Position numbers and translations under genes: made by a program. Under the pieces are notes generated by a model. The model had not been told where the DNA came from. It saw nothing but the letters and a program-made list of their open reading frames with translations, and did not search any database. Below, piece after piece: positions 45,871-59,305 of a DNA stretch of 64,000 bases (positions within the stretch are counted from its first letter, which is position 1; each line of letters opens with the position of its first letter). This DNA is from Diadema setosum (lineage: Eukaryota > Echinodermata > Echinoidea > Diadematoida > Diadematidae), in the NCBI GenBank assembly GCA_033980235.1, contig CM067075.1, forward strand, positions 14,744,844 to 14,808,843. Reading direction: 5' to 3'.

Positions 45871-48064
45871 TGGCATACATCCCTAATGCTACTATCCATC
45901 AGATCCTATACCTCCCATTTGGATGGTCCTATAGTTTCAAGAGAGTGGTCAAAATGTATCATTATTCCATACAGATTATCCTCTCTTGTTAGAGAGCAAG
46001 TTGCAGGACAGAAAGGTTAAGTGCCTGAATGAGGGCCATATAGCAGTAGCTTATTCTCTAAAAAGAACCTTAACCCAAGCTGCCACATGTCCTGATGAAA
46101 ATCTGCACAGGTAAGAAGAGGTAAGAAAAGGTCGCATCCAGAAGGTTGAACTTTTCTGGGAAGGTAGTTAGTGGCGGAGGTCCGCAACTTAATAATCCGC
46201 AAGAGCTTTCAATAGCTCATGCCACAGAAATGATGATAAATTAGCAGGTTAATTAGGGTAAGTAAATGTCAGTAATGATGAAAGGATTGCTGATACATGA
46301 ATAGGCTGCTCACAGCAGATGGTATATGTGATCGCTTGTTTCTTAATGGAGACTTCATCTACTGAAGATGACATAGCTTCAGTGTTGACTTTAGATTTAG
46401 ACTTACATATCATATGCACATATACAACCACACATGCATGTTATGTGAAATGAAAAAAAAAAGTACATTTTGACTTTAAGTAACAAAATCTTGATCTATG
46501 GGTTCAACTGTTACTTTAAATTCTATGCAAATTTTCAAATCTATATCAATGGTTAGATTGCATCCATAGTTTCTAAAACTGCCATGAAACAAATTTCATA
46601 TTTAAAACAAAAACAAAATTTAAGTACAACTCTTTTTTAAAGAGGAAAGACACTAGAATTGTGAAATGTACTAAATAAAAACATCAATCATTAAAGAGTG
46701 GAGTAGCTACTACATACATGGAAATCAAGCTAATGAATAAGATTTCCTGGAATGAGTCAGTTGGTAGAGTGCAACTGAGTACCATGGGGATACTTCAAAG
46801 AAAAATCATGTTAATAATTTCTGCAGCAACTCTTGATTGTGTACAGCCCAACTAAGTTTGAAAAAATCAGCAAGCAGAAAAACAAAATTACAACATTTTG
46901 AGTTGACCCAATTCAACATATATTATGCAAATGCATGTGGCCAAGAAGATCTGATATTTCCTCTTCTCTATGTTATGAACAAATCTTTCAAAGCCATGAC
47001 TCTGCTTCACACAAGGTGTTTCTCATGCATCTGTAAAATAAAAACAAAATGCTGCAATATTTGTCTTGCAGTTGTCTTAATTAAGCCAATTGGGAATATG
47101 AGAGGAACGCAAGCACAATTTCTCTTGACATGAAAGATATACCGCTACTATAGTACTACAGGAAACAGACACCTCTTCAATATGAATCACAGGGTATGAT
47201 TGTATACATGTAACTGTGCAGTAATGAGTACGACTGTCCCTCAATGAGTAATGAGGGAGAGAGATCTGCATCCTCCGGTCTTCTGGTCACGTGCACGCCG
47301 AGTTGCAGAGCCACCGAATGCCACCAATAGCTTGGATTTGCCCATTACGAGAAATCGGACGTGAGGGGAGCAGGGGAAGAGGAAGGGGCCCTGGACCCAG
47401 TGGGTCAGGTTAAGGATCGTAGCCCCGACAGACACCCGAAGAAAGAGTCTTCTCTCAGAAGGAATAAGGCAATAACAACTGCTATCAATCAACCCATCAC
47501 AAACAGAGATTGATGTTCCTGACTCCTCTGTTTGTGTAAACTCTCTGAAATGTTTGAAAGCTTGTCTTCCCCACAAATTTCATGGCTAATGCCACGAGTG
47601 CCATTCCAGGACCTCTGAAAAGGAGGGGCATCTTGCCCTTTTCTACCGGTCTCTTGCATCCCCTGCTTCTGGCCCCCTTGTGTCAGCTACCGTTACCCCT
47701 GCACACTTCACCCGACCAAGGAGTATAAGCTGTATGCTGAGATTCTCCTAAGGTCTCAAAAGATAATAGATTCATCAGCATTTTTTTTTTTGACTGTCAT
47801 TGATATCAAACTACATTATACTATTGAGTCTACTTGGACATCAGTTTCAAAAAAACTGACCTTTCTCATTCAAATGCACCCTGGGTAATGTGGTTATAGG
47901 CATTATTATTAGTATATCAATCATCCCTACTTTCACTATAAGTGGCATTTTTTATTTGTTAATTTTGTTTTTTTTTGTTTTTTTTAAGCAATGGCACTTA
48001 CTACCATTCAACATCATGTGATCAACATTGCCAGGAGCATCATCCACTTAAACAGCAACTTTAT

Positions 48065-48225
48065 GAAACCTCATCATCACCATCATCTCCTCCTTCTTCT
48101 TCTTCTTCTTCTCCTCCTCCTCCTCCTTCTTCTTCATCATCATCATCATAATGGTCACTATGGTTATCATCATAGTAATCATGATAATCATCATAAACAT
48201 CATAATTGTCATAAAAAAAACATTT
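48065..48225 (+). repeat. CAT/CTT/CTC trinucleotide tract
   Basis: CATCAC, CTTCTT, CTCCTC and ATCATC blocks in succession; His/Leu-rich frame is a shadow. Confidence 0.93.
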
Positions 48226-49299
48226 CAATTACTACTTTAAGTGTCATGATTGTCAGCATCATCAGAGAACTATTGTACAGTACAGTGGGAGTGACAGAGG
48301 GACGCTGAGGTAAAAGAGCCAGTGTTGCCAGGTGAGGGTGATGGGGGGATGGAGATTGTCTGGACCAATGCCAGGATAGGGAGGAGGCTTGCTGGAGTTC
48401 AAGGGGGATGGCTAGGGATGGAGAGGGCAGTTAGCATTCCACTGTCACACCTCGAAAAAGATAGCCTCTCCGCTAAATCCTGGCATCAGTCGGCGGGATG
48501 CACCAGAGGTGACCAGAATAGCACTCGAAATATGCCAGGATGCATTGCGACGGAAAGGTAAAAAAGTAGGTGTGATATTTGTGGAGACATCTACATCTCG
48601 ACAGTTGCACAGATGTCAGAAACGCAGTAAGCCCCTGGATTTACACATTGAGGGCTTCATATTAAGGGGTGCTCTTAAAGCTGTAGTTAGTGTGGGTCAG
48701 TCATGTCCAACCACATAAATGTAACTTTGAAAGTCAGTCAAATCTGTTACTTTTACAAGGCAATCTATATTCTTTCTTTATTCTATAGGGGCAACTAGAA
48801 GTAGAAAGTCTTTCAGTTCAGAATTTTGACTATAGCAAATATGATCCAAAAAGTTTCATTCATTTTCCATAAATGTGTGTGCAGGAGGAAAAGTCATTTT
48901 AAAAGTTACCAGGGACAAAAATGGTACACTGTTCTATTCCTTCTTGCTAGTAGCTGGTTAATCATTATCAAATAGTAATTTTGCTCAAGAATAAATTGCT
49001 GTTTTCATGGACTACAACTTATATGAAAATCACGACTCTATTCCTCCAAAAATTAAAAGCTTGAAAATCTTTTGAAAGATTTTCATTGAAAATAAATGAA
49101 GATAGTAACAAACGCATATGCTGCAGTATTTTGTTGTTGTTGTCACTACAAGCCAACAAGGTCTGTGCCAAATGCCATATCTTTGTACACACAAGAGTAC
49201 TTGATCAAAATTGAAATGTGAATGGTAACTAAGAAGACGTCCAACCAATTTAAAGTCAGGAAAAGGTAATGCAAAGTATTTTTTTCTGTGAAGTAAAAT

Positions 49300-49423
49300 T
49301 GGAAATGTTGGTTATAGGAGCACTACATCATGATATTTCTGTTCACATTGCACATGTATGTATGTGCTATTGATTGAATATGTCAGAAATGTAGAGAAAA
49401 AAGAACTTGAACTTGAACTTAAA
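49300..49423 (+). mobile_element. Possible LINE 3' fragment with (ACTTGA)n tail
   Basis: Ends GAACTTGAACTTGAACTTAA after a short AT-rich stretch. Tentative, as for 9690-9950. Confidence 0.3.
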
Positions 49424-50767
49424 CTGCTTGGAATGAAGAAAAAAAAAGGATCGCACCTTTAAGTGAGAGTGTGAAAAGGGCAAACAGGGGGCGGAAGAAT
49501 CTCTCCTAGAAGGGTAGAGAAAGAGGGAGGATGAACAGCTCTGGTGAGGAAAGGTGAATTTGCGTGGGTCGTCACTCTTTCTTCGGGGAATGATTTGGAT
49601 GCGAGCGGACAGTCCCGCGTGCCGCTGTCACACCTACACACTGATTGTGTCGGTGCAAACGGTGGCGCCACGTGTGGTGCAGGCAGGTATTCACAGTGAC
49701 CCACATAGCGGCCCATGGCCCCTGAAAATTTTCCAGGGGGAGGGCGTGCCAGGCAGAAAGGGAGTATACACCATAGGAGGAAAAAGCAGAAAATACAATA
49801 TGCCGACCTCAAGGATTTTCACACCTGGCATCTATCTAGCATGTTCATAATTCTGCACGGAATATCACCAAAAAGCAGTGCTGACAAGCCGTATCACTAA
49901 AGGGGAAGTATGAAAGATTATGAAAAATCATGCGTATCACCAATGCAGTGCTAAACTCTATGGTTTTAAACTGTAATTGTGCACCCAAATCAAGATGAAC
50001 CTTGAAAGCCCCGAGGAAGGCAAAATTTATGTTTCAGACGAGCAATTGCTCTCCAAGCATGTTTTGATCTTTATGCAGGGCTGCACACTGGCGCCGGTCC
50101 GACGGTCAAAGACCGGTAAAAGTCACTGTCGGACCGGTAACTTTTGAGGAAATCCACAAGTTACCGGTCCGACATGACCAGTAAAAAAAACAAAAACAAA
50201 AAACAAACATTGGTGGGGTCAGTAGAAAGAAAAAGAGCAGCCCCGATCAGGGAGAAACAGAATGCAAGATATCGCACTGTTCAACAAGTTTTACGCAAGT
50301 TGCGTACGCCAAGTTTTCGTTTTTATGTCTACCGGTGCAATTTGTACAGTAAACGGGATTAGTTTTGAGGACTAGAAGCAGTCGACCAGTTATTCGCGCT
50401 AGCTTGCGCATTTGGCGCTGCTCACGCACTGCATGCAATGCAATACGTGCAAAGCATGTACAGTGTAACTGCTTTTCGTTTGCTTGCGATCGGCGGTCAT
50501 GCCAGACAAGAAGCATTGATAGAAGCGCACGCATTTCTGGGTCATTTTACTCATGATTTTTAACGCAAGATCGATCCGATCCCGGCTTCGCTGCAGCGTG
50601 GCAGTTATGTTAGAACTAATTTACTAGTGTCGATTTTTAGAAAAAGTAAAAACACATTCGATATTCAGCGATACAGTAAATGGATCTGATTGCGTTTATT
50701 TTCATTTTACACAGTCATTTCACAAATGAATATTTTCATTCGCTCAGAATGGTCTCATAATGAAGAT

Positions 50768-53700
50768 AGGCGCAAAAAAAGGATCACGAAATCGGCCTTT
50801 CCGTGAACTTTTTAAAAACGCATGCACAAAATGTGAAAAGATAATACTAGGGAGAAAAATAAAATCATGAAATCATGGCAGTCCCGCTTACATATTTGAG
50901 GTAGAAATCGTCCCAAAAAGGATCATCAATTCGACCGGCCGCGTCGTATCTTTCAAAAGCTTATGATGTACGAAATGCGAAGAGATTATAGAGGAGAAAA
51001 AAAATAAAGGAAACATTTTGGTGAGTGCATCATAAAAGATTACAGCCAAATAACAATTCATGAAATCAACGCAATCCCGTTGAAATTTGAGGAAATAATA
51101 GGCGCAAAAAGGATCTTGAATTCAGTCCTGCATGCCGTGTTGTTCATCAAAAACGCATGCACAAATGCGACGAGATTGTCGGGAGAAAAATAAAAAACAC
51201 ATTTTTACCCTTCTGGTGCGTGCATTACAAAAGATTACATCCGAAGTAATTCATGAAATCGTCACAATCCCGCTGATATTTGAGGTAGAAATAGGCGCAA
51301 AAAGGATCGTGAATTCGGCCGTGTCGTATACCTTTTAAGAACGCATTACGAAATGCGAAGAGTTTATCGGGGGAAAATAAAGGACACATTTTCAACCCCT
51401 TTTGGCCCGTGCATCATAAAGATTAGAGCACAATAATAATTCATAAAATCATCGCGATCCCTTTGAAGTTTGAGGAAACGATAGGCGCAAAAGAATCATG
51501 ATTTTTGGCCGTGATGTCGTGTATCTTTTAAGAACGCATACGAAATGCGAAGAGTTTATCGGGGAAAAATAAAGGACACATTTTCAACCCCTTTTGGCGC
51601 GTGTATCATAAAAGATTGCATCCGAAGTTATACATGTAATCATCGCAATCCCGCTGATATTTGAGGTAGAAATAGGCGCAAAAAGGATCGTGAATTCGGC
51701 CGTGATGTCGTATACCATTCAAGAACGCATGTACGGAATGCGAAGAGATTATGGGGAGAAAAATAAAGAACGCATTTTCAACCATTCTAGGTGGTGCGCG
51801 CATCACAAAAGATTACATCTGAAGTAATTCATGAAATTGCCACAATTTGGCTGATATTCAATGTAGAAATAGGCGATAAAAGGATCGTGAATTCGGCCGT
51901 GTCGTATACGCCAGTACGAAATGCGAAGAGATTATTGGGAGAAAATAAAGGACACATTTTCAACCCCTTTTGGCCCGTGCATCATAAAGATTAGAGCCGA
52001 ATAATAATTCATAAAATCATCGCGATCCTGTTGAAGTTTGAGGAAACGATAGGCGCAAAAGAATCATGATTTTTGGCCGTGTCGTGTATCTTTTAAGAAC
52101 GCATTTACGAAATGCGAAGAGTTTATCGGGGAAAAATAAAGGACACATTTTCAACCCCTTTTGGCGCGTGTATCATAAAAGATTGCATCCGAAGTTATAC
52201 ATGTAATCATCGCAATGCCGCTGATATTTGAGGTAGAAATAGGCGCAAAAAGGATCGTGAATTCAGCCGTGTCGTATACCTTTCAAGAACGCATACATGT
52301 ACGGAATGCGAAGAGATTATGGGGAGAAAATAAATAACGCATTTTCAACCATTCTAGTTTTTGCGCGCATCACAAAAGATTACATCTGAAGTAATTCATG
52401 AAATTGCCACAATTCGGCTGATATTCAATGTAGAAATAGGCGATAAAAGGATCGTGAATTCGGCCATGTTGTAAATACGCAAGTATAACGAAATGCGAAG
52501 AGATTATTGGGAGAAAATAAAGGACACATTTTCAACCCCTCTTGGCCCGTGCATCATAAAGATTACAGCCGAATAATAATTCATGAAATCATCGCAATCC
52601 CGTTGAAGTTTGAGGAAACAATAGAGGCGCAAAAAGAATCATGATTTTTAGCCGTGTCGTATATCTTGCAAGAACGCATTTACGAAATGCGAAGAGTTTA
52701 TCCGGGAAAAATAAAGGACACATTTTCGACCCATTTTGGCGCGTTATCATAAAAGATTACAGCCGAAGTTATTCATAAAATCATCGCAATCCCGCTGATA
52801 TTTGAGGTAGAAATAGGCGCAAAAAGTATAGTGAATTCGGCCGTGTCGTATACCTTTTAAGAACGCATGTACGGAATGCGAAGAGATTATGGGGAGAAAA
52901 ATAAAGATCGCATTTTCAACCATTCTAGCCGGTGCGTGCATACCAAAAAGTTACATCGGAAGTAATTCATGAAATCGCCACAATTCCGCTGATATTTGAG
53001 GTAGAAATAGGCGCAAAAAGTATCATGAATTCGGCTGTGTGGAACATCTTTAAGAACGCACTTACGAAATTCGAAGAGTTTATCGGGAAAAAGTAAAAGA
53101 CACATTTTCAACCCCTTTTGGCGCGTGCATCATAAAAGATTACAGCCGAAGTAATTTATGAAATCGTGACACTCCCGCTGATTATTTCAGGTAGAAATAG
53201 GCGCAAAAAGTATCAAGAATTCGGCCATGTGGTGCATCTTTTTAAGAGCGCACTTACGAAATTCGAAGAGTTTATCAGGAAAAAATAAAGGACACATTTT
53301 CAACCTCTTTTGGCGCTTGCATCAGAATATATTACAGCCGAAGTAATTTATGAAATCGTCACAATCCCGCTAATATTTGAGGTAGAAATAGGCGCAAAAA
53401 GTATCATGAATTCGGCAATGTGGTGCATCTTTTAAGAACGCACTTACGAAATTCGAAGAGTTTATCAGGAAAAAATAAAGGACACATTTTCAACCCATTT
53501 TGGCGCGTTATCATAAAAGATTACAGCCGAAGTAATTTATGAAATCGTCACAATCCCGCTAATATTTGAGGTGGAAATGGGCGCAAAAAGGATTGCAAAT
53601 TCGGCCCTGCATGTCGTGTACCTTTCAAGAACGCATGCACAAATGCAAATAGATTATCGGAAGAAAAATAAAGAACTCCTTGGAGCGCGTGCATCAGAAA

Positions 53701-53770
53701 ATATTACAGCTGAAATAATTGATTAAATCGTCGCAATCCAACTGACCACCAAGAGCAGGTTACGCAGCAA
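50768..53770 (+). repeat. ~190-bp tandem array, about 16 units
   Basis: The anchor TAGGCGCAAAA recurs near 50768, 51101, 51294, 51484, 51675, 51872, 52052, 52242, 52439, 52626, 52816, 53010, 53200, 53391 and 53580, with a diverged unit near 50911. Most spacings are 187-197 bp. Shared words include GAATTCGGCCGTGTCGTATA, AAATGCGAAGAG, TTTATCGGG and CACATTTTCAACC. Units of types A, B and C alternate in the middle of the array. Confidence 0.95.
51484..52620 (+). repeat. Higher-order B-A-C trimer in the satellite
   Basis: Type B (GAAGTTTGAGGAAACGATAGG), type A (GATATTTGAGGTAGAAATAGG) and type C (TTCAATGTAGAAATAGGCGA) follow in order at 51484/51675/51872 and again at 52052/52242/52439. The higher-order period is about 568-574 bp, with the two trimers far more alike than A, B and C are to each other. 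Downstream units from 52816 on are mostly A-like monomers. Confidence 0.82.
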
Positions 53771-54209
53771 GTTCGTGCGCCGATGTTTAGAAAAAGTCAC
53801 AAACGCATTTGATACAATCTAATTTTGTTCATTATCATTTTACACTGTAATTCACAAACAAACATTCTAGTTTTTCCTATTTTTTTTTTATTTCTTGTGC
53901 AATAGATAATGCAAGTTTAAAAAAAATATTAATCTGTAAAATGTACATGGGTAGGGGGGGGGTACGTCCATAAAAACAAGAAAATAAGTTTATTTCTTAG
54001 GTTGTCATTGTTGACCGGTAAATTTTCTGTTCAGACCGGTAAAAAATGTTAAAACGGGGCATTTACCGGTCCAACAGAGACAGGTTGGACCGGCAGAAAA
54101 AATGGGTTAGTGTGCAGCCCTGCTTTATGATTCCTATTTCTTTTTTGGGCTGACAAATACTTCAATGGTTCAAACATAAAGTGCAAATGAATTATCAAGA
54201 CCGAGAAGG

Positions 54210-54540
54210 CAAGAAGACAAGATCTCATAGTCATATCTCGCCTTCTTATACCAGAGAGTTTGAGAAGACAGGATCTCGGATCTGGCCTTCTCAATTTCTC
54301 AGAACCATAAAGGTGAGAAAATGAGATATCGAATCTCGCCTTCTCATCTACTCAAACCTTGAGACAATGAATAAACACAATGTTAAACTCACCTTTCCAC
54401 TTTTTCGGGCCCAAGAAGACAAGATCTCCGATCTTGCCTTCTCGCACCTGAGAAGCCAAGAAGACAGGATCTCATATCTCATGTTCTCGGACCCCAAGTA
54501 TAGTCAAATAATTGCGATCTCATATATTGCCTTCTTGATC
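54210..54540. repeat. Array of short palindromic units
   Basis: Six imperfect palindromes of about 32-38 bp built on GAGAAG-CAAGATCT-CGATCTTG-CTTCTC: near 54210, 54261, 54315, 54413, 54458 and 54508. The clearest is at 54413-54444. They are separated by unrelated AT-rich spacers. Confidence 0.8.
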
Positions 54541-54716
54541 TCTTACATCTTTAACCTCATTTCAAGGAGCATGATAATGGGAACCCTTGGTAAGTAGAAG
54601 TAGAAGATATGGGAACAGACATGTATACTTGGATGGAGATGATATGCAGGTATCGAACTAAGTGTGAAGGGGGTGGGAGGGCATTCATAATAAAGCAAAA
54701 AGGGTACTGAAAAGTG

Positions 54717-54922
54717 GAAACTTTTGTAGTGTTGAAATTTTCAAGCATTTCGCACAACCAGAAACAAGTGCGAAAATAAAAGCACATAAATATTTTTGCT
54801 TGCCATATGTTCCAGGAGTTGATGTCTTGATTCCCCGGAATCAAAAACATGCGAATCTCATCTACAGCTAAGTGCAAAAAAAAAATAATAATAATTCACG
54901 CGAAAAATATCCGCCTTTACAG
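54717..54922 (-). mobile_element. CTGTAAA/TTTACAG MITE, copy 5
   Basis: 206 bp, TA-flanked, from CTGAAAAGTGGAAAC to ATCCGCCTTTACAG. On the minus strand it shares GTGCTTTTATTTTCGCAC and TTTCTGGTTGTGCGAAA with copy 4. Confidence 0.78.
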
Positions 54923-55599
54923 TAGTGCAAATGTGGCCGAGATGACAGGAAATGAGGAGGAAAAACTCTCATCTGACCCTCTCTGAACCGTCCTACGAGA
55001 GGTAAAGTGAGGTAACACCAAGGGACATGAGAGGTTTGAACTATCACGCAAAGGATAAAAGTAGCTGTACAGTTTAATCCTCCACTTCATGGATATGATG
55101 GAGTGAGGCAGCCCACACCTGTCGGTCACACCTAAGCTGTCATCCAATCCCACGATGCATTGCCCCCGGGTGAACGTCGTACAGCCAGAGATGCCCAGCT
55201 CCGTGATCCGTTATGACACGGTATAACCCTCGAAATCCCCCCAAAACAAAACCTCTTCATGGAATCACCACAACATTCCTTCATACGTTGGCATTTAGAA
55301 GGAGTGTTCGTCAATACGTAGAATACCGCCAAAATTATACCTGCGGGCCTGGTAATAACAGCAGTAAGAAAGCAAAATACCCCTGCCACTTCCTATATTT
55401 TCTTTGAGTAATCATGGCATTGTGCACTCAGCTGTTGCAAAAGATAGGACAATGGTAAAGTTCAGAAATGCAGTGATTGATTTCCCTTTTGAGTTGTCGA
55501 TTCAAGCGTATAAGATGCCATCTTTTCCAAGTATATTCCACCTTCTCCTCTTGCCCCAGGTTTATAAAAAGTTAGGTTCGCACAATATCTTTCTTCTCT

Positions 55600-56138
55600 T
55601 TAAAGGGATGGTATAGTATTGGTAGCGATGAGACTTGGGCTTCCCAAGAAACCACTTATGAAATAGTACAGAGCATACCATTCTAACAAGAATTTAAAGG
55701 TTAGTTGATGAAAATCGGTTTTTAAATAGCTGAGAAATCCATAAACAAAGTAAAACAAAGCGATCGTAATAAGAGGTGGGTCCCACCTTTCATTAAGATC
55801 ACTCTGTTTTTATATCTCAGGCATCTAAAGACTATTTTTCATCAAATAAATGTGGAATTCATGTTCAATAAAAGTAATACATCTCAGTTGTTATTTTGGT
55901 ATATCTTTATCTAAGAAATGTTAGAATGTAATGAAATGAAATTCATAGCCAAGAAGAATATAGTGATGTCATAGCATGCTACATTTCTGTTGCAATGAAT
56001 GATTGACGGGTGACATGAAATTTGCACCTTTAGCATGGCAGCAGTAATTTCCAAAACTATGTGTATTTTTTACTTTAAATAAGATTTTTTGACAATATTC
56101 TGATACCAGAGGAATGAGTATACCTTGAGTCCCTTTAA
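55600..56138. mobile_element. TTAA-flanked MITE with AGGGATGG terminus
   Basis: TTAA followed by AGGGATGGTATAGTATTGG at the left, and GAGTCCCT followed by TTAA at the right; about 540 bp. The inverted repeat is short (about 7 bp), but the TTAA target duplication is intact. No coding frame. Confidence 0.65.
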
Positions 56139-57221
56139 TATTTCAACCCCCCCCCCCCCCCTTTGTTTGAATAACAGAATAGAAAAAAAAGAGGAACTTT
56201 GGTCAATGCCATGAACCTTAAACCACATTCCAAGCAGTCTTCTGTTGAGGAGGTTACTAGATATGACAGTATTCAGGTCAAGGCCCCATCTTTTGTCCAG
56301 CTGATGTAGCAGATACCAGCTCTTGTGCCCAGATGGGAGGCGACTTCAACCATGACAACTCTTCAACTTTGTGACAGAAAGTGCCGCCCAAAGACTGAAC
56401 TATTACAGGAGGAAGGACACAAGTTTTCCACCACAGAAAGATGAATGACAGCCTGATGCTTAATCGCCCTGTCCAATTACTGACAGATTATGATCAACTT
56501 TCAATCATACTCACCCCCCCCCCCAACATCCCTCCATCTTCCTTGTCCATCCCCCCCCCACCCCCATCACCACTCTCGTTTCATGAAATAATAGAAAAGA
56601 GATGCCTGTAATATGATCCTGAGCGACTGTAAGCAGTCATAACTCAAACAGTACTTTCTCAAAAGGTATTGATAATGTTCTCGGTTTTCACTTTCACACA
56701 GTCCAACATGTTTCTGAGGGGAAAGAGGAGGAAATCAGATATTCACAGGAGAGCAAAGAAGGGAAAAAGAAAAGAGAAGAGAGATAGAACATGATGACAA
56801 ACTACACCGTGTTTTATTGCCAAGGAATCGAAGAGGTAGGACAAATCTAGTACGGGTGACTCCCAACACCGAGAGTTCATCTCCAGAACGGATATATGAG
56901 CACCAATTGATACCCCGAATGGCACATCTTATCTCGCGCGCTTCCGACACCCCCATTAAATCACCCTGGAGTGAGGTTCGATCGAGGGGGAAACAGTGAG
57001 AGAAACAGTGAGAGACGGAGGTGTCGGCCTGGTAATGCATCATGAAGTAGGGATTATGACTGCACGCAAAGAGTCTTTCTGATATACACCTGGTATATAT
57101 TTCATTCTTCTGCCCTTTCTTCTCTATTTCCATCTCTTCCTCTATGTTTCTCTCTCTCTATTTATATTCATCTCTTTTGCACTGTTCATCTATATGTATC
57201 TCTTTCTCTTTCCCTATCTAA
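56139..57221. other. Mostly unique gene-free DNA
   Basis: C-runs near 56148 and 56514-56525. The part at about 56800-57060 is less AT-rich; its 132-codon minus frame has no recognisable domain and is not called. Confidence 0.4.
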
Positions 57222-57362
<141 letters not shown>

Positions 57363-57386
57363 CTCTTTCTTTCCATGCAATAGAAA

Positions 57387-57478
57387 TTAACCCGTTGAGG
57401 ACAGAGTGATTTGCTACAACACGCATTTCCCATAGACACCAGCCTGAGTATACTCTGGACTCATCCTCAACAGATTAA
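57387..57478 (+). mobile_element. TTAA-flanked MITE, CCCGTTGAGG family, copy 6
   Basis: 92 bp from TTAACCCGTTGAGGACAG to ACTCATCCTCAACAGATTAA, core TTGCTACAACACGCATTTCC. Confidence 0.88.
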
Positions 57479-59305
57479 CTACATTCCAGTAAGCAGCACT
57501 CTTGCTACAAAACACCCCATATTCACTGAAGGTATGATCCTGGATAGATCGAGCAGCATAAACAGACAAGAGACTATTTTTTTCAAGCAGCAGGCTTTCA
57601 AACCTCCTTAATGAGACTCCAAATTTCACCCACAACATAAACGGGGTATGCATGATTATAAATTGCCTAGCAACACAGTAGGCATATTCTGGTTGTAAGA
57701 TCTGGTATTTTCTCGCATTAATCAGCTTGGATTTTAGGAAAGACTAAGAAAAGGGGAGAGAGAAGGAGAGTGAGAAAGAGACAAACACATTTTTTGGCTT
57801 GTAACCAGTAGCAAGATACTTATAATGTAGATTGTAAGAGTTCTCTTTTGCTTTTTTTTTCTTGCTTTTTTTCTTTCCCTTCTTTTTGCTTCAAATCCTT
57901 CCAGCTGTCCTCTTTTCTATTCCTTTCCATTTGTTCTTCAGGGCCTTGAATAAAGACTAGTTTACAGTCTGATATCTGTTGATGTCAAGTGAAAATAGGG
58001 ACTTTTTCTAAGTAGTGCTGTTCTCCATGGCTTCACATTTTTTTTTTCCCCAACTCAATCTCCTTTTCCCAGATTTCCCATAGAGTAAGCAACTTGGTCC
58101 TTCTGGAAAATATTGAACTAAATGTTTATGTTGAAATATCCCTTTAAGCTTCATGAAAACATACTAGTTTTTAAGAATGCTCTGTCTTTGAGCCCAAATA
58201 TAGACCCGAAGCTGTTACTGAGTAAACTTGCGAAATCCCCGTGAGCATTGTATGGGCGACCCTGTCTGCTCATGTAGAAGTTAATCCTTGCCCATGGTGT
58301 TTCATTCCACGAAGCTTGTTTGGGGAACCACTCCAATGTTTTGTGTTTTCCAGACACTGATTTTTTTTCATTGCCCGTGAAAACTTGGCGTATCACTTCC
58401 AAAGTCAACAGGTGATCTCATCCAATCCAGGGATGACGCTCTTTTCCTGGACGCAATTCTCACAGAGTTCATGTGACGCAGTTCAACAAGCATGTACATC
58501 ATGTTTCAAAGTTTTACTTGGTTTTTGTTCGTATCATTCCTCTCACACAGATTCTAGCTTCCATGGCAAAAGCCTGTACAATCATAGTGAGCGTCAATGA
58601 AGACCTATATAACACTAAAAAGTTATCGTGTGACAAAGATGCAATTTCCCCAACAGCTAAACTGGGATTTTGGTGATCACAGAGTTGGAGAAAGTTATTA
58701 CCCCAAGCAAATATATCACCTTTCATCATATTTGGATGGTGCAAAATTAGATTTAAAATATTCCCTACCAAGAAGAAAACAAATGCAGCGAGTTGCCATA
58801 ATGAACCTTTCAAGTATCAATGGTTAGTGGAGAAATATTAACTCTTTATGTGCCATGTTCGCACGCCTGACTCACTCGACAGCGTGCCACGTTCGCATAT
58901 TCTGCTTGAATGCACGAACCCACCTGAACAGATCGATAAATTGCCAAATGCCACAGTACAATGAAAGTGTTTCTCGCGATTCTGTTCCTGTCACATATAG
59001 CTTGCATTTTATGTGGTGATTGACTATCAAGCGGTGTTCCCTACTAGATTTGTGAGCAATTTCTAAGTTTCTGTCACTGTTTTTTGTGTAAAAGTCATGC
59101 CTCTACAATAATGTAGCTACTGGTCAATTGAAAGAGAATAAATCATATATTTGTTGTTCATATTAAAGCAACGCTTGGCATTTTTGCTACAACTTTGCCC
59201 ACATGTCCAGGGTGACAGAAATCTATAAAAAATCATATAGATTTGAAGGACAGAATGTTTTCCAAAAGCATGAAAAAGCATGGAAAGTGGGCAGATTCAT
59301 CACCC

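Larger units (their letters stand above)
45871..50068. other. Mostly unique gene-free DNA
   Basis: Includes a GC-richer part at about 47260-47740 with a 48-codon open frame at 47582-47728 (+) that cannot be supported as a gene. It also holds a tRNA A-box-like phrase near 46757 without a B box, the CTT/CAT tract at 48065-48225, and a LINE-like tail at 49423. Confidence 0.4.
50076..54122. mobile_element. 4.05-kb non-autonomous TIR element carrying a satellite array
   Basis: The ends CAGGGCTGCACACT and AGTGTGCAGCCCTG are flanked by CTTTATG on both sides (50069-50075 and 54123-54129). An eighth base almost matches, so an 8-bp hAT-like duplication with one mutation is possible. Inside both ends, ACCGGTCCGAC/GTTGGACCGG words form extended inverted repeats. 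The core is a ~190-bp tandem array, itself bracketed by the direct repeat TTTAGAAAAAGT with CATTTTACAC (about 50627-50740 and 53780-53870). No transposase is seen. Confidence 0.88.

Noticed and set aside
46750..46830. tRNA-like phrase GTCAGTTGGTAGAGTGC
   Set aside because: It resembles an A box, but no B box or cloverleaf follows at the right distance; at most a SINE relic.
47241..47576. 111-codon minus-strand frame
   Set aside because: No recognisable domain or codon bias; likely chance.
47582..47728. 48-codon open frame beginning ATGGCTAATGCC
   Set aside because: No splice sites, homology or transcript evidence; short enough to be chance in a GC-richer patch.
50768..53770. CRISPR-like array
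   Set aside because: Whole ~190-bp units repeat without unique spacers; this is eukaryotic satellite DNA inside a transposon.
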